Assembly (NCBI GenBank): GCA_905187815.1
Contig: CAJJJM010000017.1
Location: forward strand, 1-29,800
Origin: an uncultured Methanomassiliicoccaceae archaeon
GTDB lineage: Archaea > Thermoplasmatota > Thermoplasmata > Methanomassiliicoccales > Methanomethylophilaceae
Direction of reading: 5' to 3'
DNA: 29,800 bases
Every line of letters starts with the position of its first letter. The stretch's first letter is position 1. Below are positions 7,957 to 14,567 of the stretch, in pieces. The position numbers were made by a program, and so were the translations under genes. The notes under the pieces were generated by a model. That model saw only the letters and a list, made by a program, of their open reading frames with translations. It was not told the DNA's origin and searched no databases.

Positions 7957-9519
7957 ATGTCAATCAATCATAAAGTGAAGGTAGCGTACTGCACAGCAAT
8001 CAAATCAGAGTCGGATCCAAACCAGGTAATATGGTCGGACTGCATCAGGACGTTCATTAAGAAGAACAAGGACCTGACCATAGAGAATGTAGAGGACGGG
8101 GATGCGGACCTTCTGAACATCTCCTGCAGTGCATTCTGTGACGATCTTCCCTCAATAGTGTCCAGATATGGGAGTCCGATCATGGTCACCGTCGGAGGGG
8201 CATATCCCACGAACTACCCCGAAAGGGTGCTGGAGGACCTCCCGACGGCTATAGTCGTTATCGGGGAGGGAGAACGCACCACACTCAATCTCCTGAGGCT
8301 CGTCGAGGCGGCCATCGTCGGAGGAAGGGAGCTAGACCGTAACGAGCTCCGCGACATCCCCAACATCGCCTACGTCCACGAAGGGGAGGTCGTCATCACA
8401 AGGAGGGAGATATCTGATCTTCCGCTTCTGAACATCCCCATGATATACACGGAGCATGTCGACGAGACAACCATGCTTCGCGTGGAGAGCTCCAGAGGAT
8501 GCGATTACGGATGCTGCAGTTTCTGCGCCGTTCCAAGGAAATACAACGGTGTCCGTCGTAGAGACTACCCCATCGACAGAACGATTTTCGAAATCAGATC
8601 ATTGGCGTCTTTCGGTCGTGTGATCGCCTTTACAGACGAGGAGTTCATCGGACTAGACACAAGGCACGCCTGGGATCTCGTGAACAGGATCATCGAGGAG
8701 AAGAAGAATGGCACCATCCCGTACAACACCAGGTTCGTTGCCAGTGTGAGCGTCTTCATGCTGGCGAGGAACGACTGGGACGGCGGCATGAACGACGAGC
8801 TCCTCAGACGGATGAGGAAGGCGGGGTTCGACCGTCTGTTCGTGGGAATAGAGTCGGGGTCCGCAACGCAGCTGAGGAGATACGGGAAGGGGGTGACACC
8901 GGAAGAGAACGAGACGGTCCTGAAGGTCTTCAAGAACATCGGAATCGAGCCGGACATAGGCTTCATCATGTTCGATCCATTGATGAGCATAGAAGAGCTC
9001 AGAGAGAACATCCTGTTCATATCCAGGAACGGCCTCGACAGGGGAGAGTCCCGTCTTTCGAAGAGGATGATTCTGATTCCGGGAACCCGTTACGCATACG
9101 ACTACGAGCGTCTGACCGGCAGAAAGGCACCGGACATGCCGCGTGAGTGCACCGCAGAGGAGTTCCTTGACCCGTCCGTCAGGCGCATCATCGAGATTAT
9201 CGGAACCGAGGACCAATGGGTGAATGTGCTGCAACACAGCGTGCGCATGACTGGGGGTGCCGGCGCCAGGACCCTAAGAGACATCCGTATGTCGGAGTTC
9301 CAGGCGATAGTAAGGGCCTACGAGGAGGTCATGGGGGAGGAGCTGGATTTGCGAGGGGATTCGAATGGGAATCATCACGACCAATCCAAACGAGAGAGTG
9401 GAGATGTTCATCGATCTGATGAACATAGAGACTGTCGCCGGCAGGGGGAGGGTCGATTACCCCCTCCTGTGCAGAATCCTGGCGAACGGCCGTCAGATCC
9501 GTTGCGTCAGGGTCTATGA
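7957..9519 (+). CDS. Radical SAM protein with B12-binding-like N-terminal domain
   Basis: 520 residues as read; about 469 if only the part before the next gene is counted. Residues 5-120 resemble the cobalamin-binding Rossmann domain of BchE-like enzymes (VTVGGAYPTNYPERVLED, VVIGEGERTTLNLL), but the usual DxHxxG cobalt ligand is not seen. The radical SAM core follows: SSRGCDYGCCSFC (178-190) with cysteines 182, 186, 187 and 190, then FTDEEF and GIESGSATQLRRYGKG. The cluster motif is one residue longer than the usual Cx3Cx2C, reading Cx4Cx2C or Cx3Cx3C. Shine-Dalgarno GGAGGT lies seven bases before the ATG. The last 51 residues overlap the NYN gene in another frame and have shadow-like composition. 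Substrate unknown. Confidence 0.85.
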   Translation: MSINHKVKVAYCTAIKSESDPNQVIWSDCIRTFIKKNKDLTIENVEDGDADLLNISCSAFCDDLPSIVSRYGSPIMVTVGGAYPTNYPERVLEDLPTAIVVIGEGERTTLNLLRLVEAAIVGGRELDRNELRDIPNIAYVHEGEVVITRREISDLPLLNIPMIYTEHVDETTMLRVESSRGCDYGCCSFCAVPRKYNGVRRRDYPIDRTIFEIRSLASFGRVIAFTDEEFIGLDTRHAWDLVNRIIEEKKNGTIPYNTRFVASVSVFMLARNDWDGGMNDELLRRMRKAGFDRLFVGIESGSATQLRRYGKGVTPEENETVLKVFKNIGIEPDIGFIMFDPLMSIEELRENILFISRNGLDRGESRLSKRMILIPGTRYAYDYERLTGRKAPDMPRECTAEEFLDPSVRRIIEIIGTEDQWVNVLQHSVRMTGGAGARTLRDIRMSEFQAIVRAYEEVMGEELDLRGDSNGNHHDQSKRESGDVHRSDEHRDCRRQGEGRLPPPVQNPGERPSDPLRQGL

Positions 9520-9871
9520 CCACAAGAGGGACGATCCAGAGCAGGAGATGCTGCACAGGCGTTTGAAGGAGGATGGGTTCCGTCTGGTAGTCCAGAAGAC
9601 CAGGGCATTCGATGCCAACAAGCAGGTCGGCGTCGATGTCAGGCTCTCCGTGGATGTGACGATGTGCGCTCTGGAGAGCGGATGCGACACAATCATCGTC
9701 GTGAGCGGCGACGGGGATTTCTGTCCACTGATAGAGTCCATCAAGATGAGAGGGAAGAAGGCCGAGTTCGCGTCGTTCGAGGAATGTGCCAACAGATGCC
9801 TGGTCGAGGATGCGGACAGGTTCCTCCTCCTAGACAACATCCCCATGCTGAGGTTGGAGGGGTCGTCATGA
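9365..9871 (+). CDS. NYN-domain (PIN-like) putative ribonuclease
   Basis: 168 residues, essentially one NYN domain of the LabA/DUF88 type. NYN proteins are PIN-fold, metal-dependent nucleases acting mostly on RNA. Acidic site residues are visible: VEMFIDLMNIE (Asp17, Asn20), GVDVRLSVDV (Asp91, Asp97) and VVSGDGDFCPLIE (Ser114, Asp116, Asp118). The set looks complete, so activity is plausible. The start ATG 9365 has GAGGGG seven bases upstream and precedes the first strand by the normal distance. This start overlaps the radical SAM frame by 155 bases. Its stop overlaps the next start (ATGA at 9868). In this setting it may be the effector of the cluster, which is inference. Confidence 0.85.
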   Translation: MGIITTNPNERVEMFIDLMNIETVAGRGRVDYPLLCRILANGRQIRCVRVYDHKRDDPEQEMLHRRLKEDGFRLVVQKTRAFDANKQVGVDVRLSVDVTMCALESGCDTIIVVSGDGDFCPLIESIKMRGKKAEFASFEECANRCLVEDADRFLLLDNIPMLRLEGSS

Positions 9872-10665
9872 AAACGATGTTGGATGCGGCATCAGATGAA
9901 CCCTGCATCCGGTTCGCACTTGTGGAGTTCTCTGAGCTCGGAAGGGAGGGAGATCCCATGGGAAGATACAACGGCCTCCCCGTGTACCCTTCCAGGGACG
10001 TACGTGGATCCATCCAGCAGGGCGGGAGCTACATCTGCTCCCTGGATCAGACAGACAAGGTCAATTGCTACTGGGCAAGGCCAGTCAAAGAGGTCGACGA
10101 TGATTATCTCCGCTCTATTGTATGCGACCTATCTGACGAGTTTGCGGAACACATCTATCACAAGCACAGCGATCTTGTCCGCAATGATGTCACTCTCATA
10201 GCCGAGAGGGAGATCACGGAAAGAATCGAGAAGAAGATTCGTCATGAGTATGAATCGCGCATAATGGATCTGGAGGAGCAGCTGGAGGAGGCGAAGGCTT
10301 GTGTCGGTCATACAGGAGGCATGGGGTCGGATGGAGCGAAGATCGTGGAGGGAATGCTGGTATCGGACAGGATAGATTCCAGACGTTACTCGTGTCGCGT
10401 AGACATCAGGAGTTCGACAATCCTTGTTCTGCCGGACGATGAGGGGGACATCAGGCCCAACGGAGGAGCGATTCCGATTAAGAATCTGCTGGAACTGTTG
10501 GGAGGAGAGCCCAGAGTGACGTACTGCAGGGGGCTGAACGGATTCCTAATCAGTCGCAGGGAGGATATCCGGGGAGACATCCCCATCCTGTTGGAAGGGA
10601 TCAGAGCAGGTCGGCGGCGACCATCTTCTCGCCTATCGGGCATTCCAGATCCTTGCCGAGTCTGA
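9868..10665 (+). CDS. Uncharacterised coiled-coil protein coupled to the NYN gene
   Basis: 265 residues; the family is not recognised. Residues 14-80 look like a small beta-rich domain (FALVEFSELG, RYNGLPVYPSRDVRG, GGSYICSLDQTDKVNCYWARPV). Residues about 107-146 are a charged coiled coil (AEREITERIEKKIRHEYES, DLEEQLEEAK). Residues about 158-240 form a second compact domain (RRYSCRVDIRSSTILVLPDD, GLNGFLISRRED). The start is set by the ATGA overlap with the NYN stop; the longer upstream frame is shadow. The final about 20 residues run across the 3' end of the convergent UPF0179 gene and are probably not conserved. It is likely an oligomerising partner of the NYN protein, given the coupling. Confidence 0.65.
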   Translation: MKTMLDAASDEPCIRFALVEFSELGREGDPMGRYNGLPVYPSRDVRGSIQQGGSYICSLDQTDKVNCYWARPVKEVDDDYLRSIVCDLSDEFAEHIYHKHSDLVRNDVTLIAEREITERIEKKIRHEYESRIMDLEEQLEEAKACVGHTGGMGSDGAKIVEGMLVSDRIDSRRYSCRVDIRSSTILVLPDDEGDIRPNGGAIPIKNLLELLGGEPRVTYCRGLNGFLISRREDIRGDIPILLEGIRAGRRRPSSRLSGIPDPCRV

Positions 10666-11026
10666 CGACGGTGTACTTCTGCCCGTCCCTCTTCCCGACG
10701 GCGTGGCACAGCCAGTAGTTGGGGCAGGACACCTCGGGGCATTTCGACTCCGCGTACGTGAGGGTGACGCCCTCCATGGCGCCCTTCTTAGGGATGGCGC
10801 CGGGGGTGGGGACCTTCTCGACCTCCACGGCGACGACCTCGCCCTCGCATTCCTGGCAGCTGTGCCTCTGGTTCCTGACCTCCACGACCCTGTATCTGGA
10901 ACCGGGTTCGAGGTTGAAGCACACACCCTTGAGCCTGCAGTCCTTGCAGTCGGTGATCGGACCCATGAAGTAGAATTCTCCGCCGACCTTGGCCTGCGGC
11001 TCGCTTAGTAGAGTGATCAATGCCAT
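10601..11026 (-). CDS. UPF0179 family cysteine-rich protein
   Basis: 141 residues, the normal length for this archaeal family of unknown function. Visible marks: N-terminal MALITLLSEPQAKVGGEFYF, then MGPITDCKDCRLKGVCFNLEPGSRY with a Cys-x2-Cys-x5-Cys pattern, HSCQECEGE, then CPEVSCPNYWLC and LECPIGEK near the C-terminus. About ten cysteines suggest zinc or iron-sulfur binding. It follows egsA by nine bases with Shine-Dalgarno GAGGTGA just before the ATG, so the two form an operon. Its 3' end overlaps the convergent coiled-coil gene by 65 bases. Confidence 0.9.
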   Translation of the reverse strand: MALITLLSEPQAKVGGEFYFMGPITDCKDCRLKGVCFNLEPGSRYRVVEVRNQRHSCQECEGEVVAVEVEKVPTPGAIPKKGAMEGVTLTYAESKCPEVSCPNYWLCHAVGKRDGQKYTVVRLGKDLECPIGEKMVAADLL

Positions 11027-11035
11027 TTTGTCACC

Positions 11036-12094
11036 TCATATGACCCCTGTTGCGCGGGCGACCTTCTCGGCCACCTCCGGGCTGATCCCGCCGTCCCCCA
11101 GTATGGTGAACCTGTCGGACCTGATCTCGTGGGCATGGGACATGGCGTAGATCACGTCCTCAGCGGTCAGGCCAAGTCCTGCCGCGGTGGTGGGCGCACC
11201 GATGGTGGCCAGGGCGTCGCGGATCGTCTCCCAGTCCCCTCCGTGGAGGTACATGGTCATGATCGAGCCCACTCCGCACTGCTCGCCGTGGAGCGCCTTC
11301 CCCGGATACTTCAGGTCTATCATGTGGGAGAACATGTGCTCGGCGCCGCTGGTGGGCCTCGAGCTGCCGGCGATGCTCATCGCGATCCCGGACATGATTA
11401 TCGGCTTTATCGCGATCCAGACGCTGTCCTCGAGGTTCGGCTTGATGAGCGGCGCATCGTCCAGGATGGATTCGGCAGCGTATCTCGCAAGGGAGTACGC
11501 GGACCTGCTGAACGGGACGTTCTTCAGTCTCCTGGCGAAGTCCCAGTCCCTGATGGCGGTAAGGTTGGAGATCACGTCCGCGCAGCCCGATGCCAGCAGG
11601 CGGTAGGGGGCTTTCGAGATGATCCCGGTGTCGGCTATGACCCCCATGGGGGATGCGGACTCCATCGAACGGGAACCTGAATCCGATTTGAGGGATGCCC
11701 TGTTGGAGGCGATACCGTCGTGCGCGGCGGATGTGGGGATGCTTATGAACGGGAGGTTGAGGTCCCTGCTGACGACCTTCGTCAGGTCTATCTTGCTACC
11801 GCCTCCAACGGCGAGGACGAAGCTGGAGCCGAACTCGCGGATGCGGTCCTCCACGAGGCGGGCGTTGTCGATCGTTGCCTCGCCCACCTGGACGACATCC
11901 ATGTCGTAACCGTCCATGTATCCGAGAACCGCCTTGGCGGCCGCGTCCATCGTCCTGGTCCCGGTGACGATGGTCCCGACCCTGCCGGTGTGGATGCCCT
12001 CGCACATGTCCCTTACGCATTCGAGAACGCCGTGTCCCGCCACGATGTTCCTGGGCATCTCGACCATCTTGACCTTCGTGAAGTCCTCTATCAA
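11036..12094 (-). CDS. egsA: sn-glycerol-1-phosphate dehydrogenase
   Basis: 352 residues. It reduces dihydroxyacetone phosphate to sn-glycerol-1-phosphate, the backbone of archaeal lipids; the family is NAD(P)H- and Zn-dependent. Visible marks: PRNIVAGHGVLE at the N-terminus, the cofactor loop VLAVGGGSKIDLTKVVSRDL, SIPTSAAHDGIASNRASL, SSRPTSGAEHMFSHMIDL and ALHGEQCGVGSIMTMYL with zinc-ligand histidines. I place the start at TTG 12094, which has GGAGGAG eight bases upstream and lies about 14 bases after the expected transcription start. The in-frame ATG at 12130 falls inside the TATA box and cannot be on the transcript. It is divergent from the FMN reductase gene. Confidence 0.93.
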   Translation of the reverse strand: MIEDFTKVKMVEMPRNIVAGHGVLECVRDMCEGIHTGRVGTIVTGTRTMDAAAKAVLGYMDGYDMDVVQVGEATIDNARLVEDRIREFGSSFVLAVGGGSKIDLTKVVSRDLNLPFISIPTSAAHDGIASNRASLKSDSGSRSMESASPMGVIADTGIISKAPYRLLASGCADVISNLTAIRDWDFARRLKNVPFSRSAYSLARYAAESILDDAPLIKPNLEDSVWIAIKPIIMSGIAMSIAGSSRPTSGAEHMFSHMIDLKYPGKALHGEQCGVGSIMTMYLHGGDWETIRDALATIGAPTTAAGLGLTAEDVIYAMSHAHEIRSDRFTILGDGGISPEVAEKVARATGVI

Positions 12095-12129
12095 TTCCCC
12101 ATCTCCTCCTGGGCAATTGTCGGAGGACA

Positions 12130-12138
12130 TTATAAAGG
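12130..12138. promoter_or_regulatory. Shared TATA box of a divergent promoter
   Basis: The near-palindrome ATTATAAA is centred about 26 bases before ATG 12159 on the plus strand. On the minus strand it is about 26 bases before an expected egsA transcript start near 12108. One TATA element thus appears to serve both directions. Confidence 0.5.
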
Positions 12139-12158
12139 GTGGCGCATTCTGCCAATGC

Positions 12159-12746
12159 ATGGACAAGACCCTGATAGTCTGTGGAAGCGCAGGTCGCGGC
12201 GGAGTCACCGAGACGATGTGCCAGATGGCGGCGGATGTCATCAGGGCCAAAGGATACGATTCGATTGTGGTGTATCCATCCGAAATGAGGATAGAGCACT
12301 GCAGGGGATGCGACAGGTGCAGGGAGGGGCGGTGCATCATCGACGACGACATGCACAAGCTCTACCGCCTCTTCGCGGACTCTGACTTTCTGATACTCGC
12401 GACCCCGCTGCATTTCAGCGGCCCGTCATCTCTGATCAAGACCGTGATGGACCGGTTCCAGGCGTACTGGTTCGGAAAGGACCTGCCCCACCCCAAGGCG
12501 GCGGCAGGTATGATATGCGCGGGGAGCGAGAAGCCCAACTTTGAACCGACGATCGCCATAATGAGGGCGTTCGCCATCACGACCGACATGAAATGGCTGG
12601 GTCAACTGGAGTTCGCAGGGACAGACGTCCGCGGGGACACGGGCGCGGACGAGGAGGTCGCCCGTTTCATCGGGGACATCTTTGCGCTCGGAGACAGCTT
12701 ACCCAGAGCCGTGAGGGTCCCTCCTGACCGCTACGGCGGCGAGTGA
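12159..12746 (+). CDS. NADPH-dependent FMN reductase / iron-sulfur flavoprotein-like protein
   Basis: 195 residues with a flavodoxin-like fold. The FMN phosphate loop is GSAGRGGVTETM (residues 9-20). A compact cysteine group CRGCDRCREGRC (48-59; Cys48, 51, 54, 59) fits the Cx2Cx2Cx4-7C motif of archaeal iron-sulfur flavoprotein (Isf), so it may carry a 4Fe-4S cluster besides FMN. Then ATPLHFSGPSSLIKTVMDRF (flavin-contact region). The ATG is leaderless, 26 bases after the shared TATA box. The last 80 bases overlap the convergent gene. The likely role is oxidative-stress or ferredoxin-linked electron transfer; the nearby desulfoferrodoxin fits this, but the link is inference. Confidence 0.85.
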   Translation: MDKTLIVCGSAGRGGVTETMCQMAADVIRAKGYDSIVVYPSEMRIEHCRGCDRCREGRCIIDDDMHKLYRLFADSDFLILATPLHFSGPSSLIKTVMDRFQAYWFGKDLPHPKAAAGMICAGSEKPNFEPTIAIMRAFAITTDMKWLGQLEFAGTDVRGDTGADEEVARFIGDIFALGDSLPRAVRVPPDRYGGE

Positions 12747-13311
12747 ACGGCACCGCCGACGGGAAGCCGTCGAAGATCTCCTCCCAGGTCGCCTCCGTCA
12801 CCGACCCGTCGGTGTCCAGGACGCAGGTCCTGTAGAATCCGATGTCGGCGAGGGCGGAGAGCGTCACCAGCAGGTCTCCTGGCTTTCCTTGTCTGAGGAC
12901 GGCCCTTCCCCCGATCGCGTACACGACCGGTACGAAGCTGTCCGACACGGAATGGATGTCCTCTAGCTCCGTATCGGACGCGGAGGAGTGGTACGCCCCC
13001 ATCACGATGTCAGCGCTCGTGTTGAACGCGTCGAACAGGTCGTCCACCGTCTCGATGTGCGTCATGAACCAGATGTCCGATCCGCGCACCCTCATTGTCT
13101 TCATGACCCTCTCCGAGAACGTCCTCTCGGAAAGGCTGTCGAGGTCCACCACGACCGCGGGCGACCTCTCCTCGGAGCGTGGTATCGACGCCGTCGCCTC
13201 GTCGAACGGGACCGGGGCCCCGACCGCGACCGGACGGACGCCGTCGAACCAGGCCGGTACGGCCACAAGCCCGTCGGCCCGATGGGATGCGAAGATCGCT
13301 GGGATGTCCAT
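12667..13311 (-). CDS. Uncharacterised protein, possibly HisA/HisF-like TIM barrel
   Basis: 214 residues. The alternating strand-helix pattern with PAVVVDLDSLSERTFSERVM, DIWFMTHIETVDDLFDAF, ADIVMGAYHSS, VPVVYAIGGRAVLR and LVTLSALADIGFYRTCVLD recalls the HisA/HisF phosphoribosyl isomerase barrel, though it is shorter than HisA and lacks clear paired catalytic Asp motifs. The ATG is 25 bases from a CTTAAG element (13333-13338), so it may be leaderless. It is divergent from desulfoferrodoxin. The C-terminal about 25 residues overlap the FMN reductase gene and are Arg/Ser-rich, so probably not conserved. Fold assignment is tentative; the gene call is stronger. Confidence 0.65.
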   Translation of the reverse strand: MDIPAIFASHRADGLVAVPAWFDGVRPVAVGAPVPFDEATASIPRSEERSPAVVVDLDSLSERTFSERVMKTMRVRGSDIWFMTHIETVDDLFDAFNTSADIVMGAYHSSASDTELEDIHSVSDSFVPVVYAIGGRAVLRQGKPGDLLVTLSALADIGFYRTCVLDTDGSVTEATWEEIFDGFPSAVPFTRRRSGQEGPSRLWVSCLRAQRCPR

Positions 13312-13396
13312 GTGACTCGTATCCCCCTCGCTCTTAAGGATTTGCCGAAAGAGCCTCCGGCTATTCGGGGCTTAAAAATGTAAACGGCGTTAAGAA

Positions 13397-13435
13397 AAAT
13401 ATAAATGCTGTGAACACCCACTCGTATCCAGAGGT
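13397..13435 (+). promoter_or_regulatory. Promoter and Shine-Dalgarno site of desulfoferrodoxin gene
   Basis: The TATA box AAATATAAAT (13397-13406) predicts a transcript start near 13428. Shine-Dalgarno GAGGT (13431-13435) lies five bases before ATG 13441, giving a leader of about 13 bases. A second A/T block at 13372-13379 may serve the divergent gene. Confidence 0.55.
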
Positions 13436-13440
13436 TTCAC

Positions 13441-13815
13441 ATGACACAGAAATACGTCTGCGCCAAATGCGGCACCGCCGTCGAGCTCATCTACAAGGGC
13501 GGATGCATCCCCTCCTGCTGCGGAGAGCCCATGCAGCCCCTCGAGCCCAAGACAGAGGACTTCGTGAAGGAGAAGCACGTCCCCTACATCGAGAAGCAGG
13601 ACGGAGGATTCCTGGTCAAGGTCGGCAAGGAGACCGCCCACCCCATGGCGGAGGACCACTACATCGTGTACATCGAGATCTGCGCCGACGGCGTCTACAT
13701 GAGGAAGTACCTCAAGCCCGGAGACGCTCCCGAGGCGTTCTTCAAGACCGACGCCGCCGAGGTCCAGGCCTGGGAGTACTGCAACAAGCACGGACTCTGG
13801 AAGTCCAACCAGTGA
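13441..13815 (+). CDS. dfx: Desulfoferrodoxin (two-iron superoxide reductase)
   Basis: 124 residues, the full two-domain form. The N-terminal desulforedoxin-like domain has Cys7, Cys10, Cys26 and Cys27 for the FeS4 centre. The superoxide reductase domain has EKHVPYIE (Lys45, His46), AHPMAEDH (His67, His73) and EYCNKHGLW (Cys114, His117), giving the complete His4-Cys iron site and the catalytic Lys. It reduces superoxide to hydrogen peroxide without producing oxygen, protecting anaerobes. Codon use is strongly biased to C-ending codons, suggesting high expression. It has its own promoter and is monocistronic. Confidence 0.96.
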   Translation: MTQKYVCAKCGTAVELIYKGGCIPSCCGEPMQPLEPKTEDFVKEKHVPYIEKQDGGFLVKVGKETAHPMAEDHYIVYIEICADGVYMRKYLKPGDAPEAFFKTDAAEVQAWEYCNKHGLWKSNQ

Positions 13816-13877
13816 GCCCTCCGAGGCCCACCCATCACAAACCACTTCCCAAACCCGTTATGCGAATCCCGAGTCCC

Positions 13878-13918
13878 TTTTTATGTAGAACCGGGATTAC
13901 CCCGATGTTAAGAGAGGT
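13878..13918 (+). promoter_or_regulatory. Promoter and Shine-Dalgarno site of the Lys/Glu-rich coiled-coil gene
   Basis: TATA-like TTTTTATGTA (13878-13887) predicts transcription from about 13908. GAGGT (13914-13918) lies seven bases before ATG 13926. Confidence 0.5.
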
Positions 13919-13925
13919 TCACACC

Positions 13926-14450
13926 ATGGCTAAGATTGTTGAGTCCACGGGTGACGATGCCAAAGCGAAGGAAAGGCACGCCAAGATCGCCAAAGAGAAG
14001 AAGGACGCCGAGGTGAAGGCCAAGGAGAAGATCTCCGACGACAGGTGGAAGGCCATCCGCGCGGAGGAGAGGCGCAAGGAGGAGATCAAGAAGCTCCCCA
14101 AGGAGGAGCGCGTCGCCGCGAAGAAGGAGCTCAAGGAGCAGATCAGGCACCGCAAGGAGGTCGAGAAGCAGCAGAAGAGGGAGCGCAAGGAGGCCGAGAG
14201 GGCCAAACGTGAGGCTGCGAGGGCAGAGGCACAGGTCAAGGCTGCAGGTGCCGTGGAGCACCAGAAGCAGGAGGTCGAGGAGGCCATCCAGCAGTCCGAG
14301 AGGTCCGAGGCGACCGAGGCCCAGAAGGTCGAGGAGATTGCCGAGCAGGTGCAGGATGCCGTCGAGCCCACCGAACACCAGGAGGGCGTTCCCGGGGAGA
14401 TCCCCGCCGACACCGTCGAGGCCCCTTCGGAGCCCGAGAAGAAGGATTGA
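13926..14450 (+). CDS. Highly charged coiled-coil protein of unknown function
   Basis: 174 residues, dominated by Lys, Glu, Ala and Arg. Residues about 13-120 are a long, mostly basic helical coiled coil (AKAKERHAKIAKEKKDAEVK, EKQQKRERKEAERAKREAAR). Residues 120-174 become acidic and Pro-containing (VEEIAEQVQDAVEPTEHQEG). No cysteine, signal peptide or membrane segment is seen. The start is set by GAGGT seven bases upstream; an in-frame ATG at 13903 lies before the predicted transcript start. Codon use is like that of highly expressed neighbours. The basic-to-acidic polarity could suit nucleic-acid or ribosome binding, but there is no family evidence. The G+A-rich coding strand makes several minus-strand frames look open; these are shadows. 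Confidence 0.75.
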   Translation: MAKIVESTGDDAKAKERHAKIAKEKKDAEVKAKEKISDDRWKAIRAEERRKEEIKKLPKEERVAAKKELKEQIRHRKEVEKQQKRERKEAERAKREAARAEAQVKAAGAVEHQKQEVEEAIQQSERSEATEAQKVEEIAEQVQDAVEPTEHQEGVPGEIPADTVEAPSEPEKKD

Positions 14451-14455
14451 ACCAA

Positions 14456-14475
14456 ATGGCGCCTCCGGGCGCCAT
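14456..14475 (+). terminator. Hairpin with TCCG tetraloop after the coiled-coil gene
   Basis: A perfect 8-bp stem ATGGCGCC / GGCGCCAT with a TCCG (UNCG-type) loop begins five bases after the stop codon. It is a probable 3'-end stabiliser or terminator. Confidence 0.55.
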
Positions 14476-14501
14476 CTTCCCCATCTGGCCATGGGTCCGT
14501 T

Positions 14502-14509
14502 TTTAAATA
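14502..14509 (+). promoter_or_regulatory. TATA box of the P-type ATPase gene
   Basis: TTTAAATA is centred about 26 bases before 14529-14532. This predicts a transcript starting at the ATG of a short frame (14529) or at the in-frame GTG 14531 of the ATPase. Confidence 0.5.
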
Positions 14510-14528
14510 CTAAGAGTCTGTCCCCTTT

Positions 14529-14567
14529 ATGTGGTCAATGGTTCGACGACACCGGAAGAAAGAATGA
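14529..14567 (+). CDS. Possible leaderless 12-residue upstream peptide of mgtA
   Basis: The frame encodes MWSMVRRHRKKE and stops at 14565-14567, overlapping ATG 14564 of the ATPase frame as ATGA. Its ATG is at the transcript start predicted by the TATA box at 14502-14509. If translated it would couple to the ATPase. Bacterial mgtA also has a short leader peptide (mgtL), but no sequence likeness is claimed. The alternative is that the ATPase itself starts at GTG 14531 and this frame is chance. Confidence 0.3.
   Translation: MWSMVRRHRKKE

Noticed and set aside
12095..12358. Longer N-terminus for glycerol-1-phosphate dehydrogenase
   Set aside because: The extension crosses the TATA box and the start of the divergent gene and is unlike the family N-terminus.
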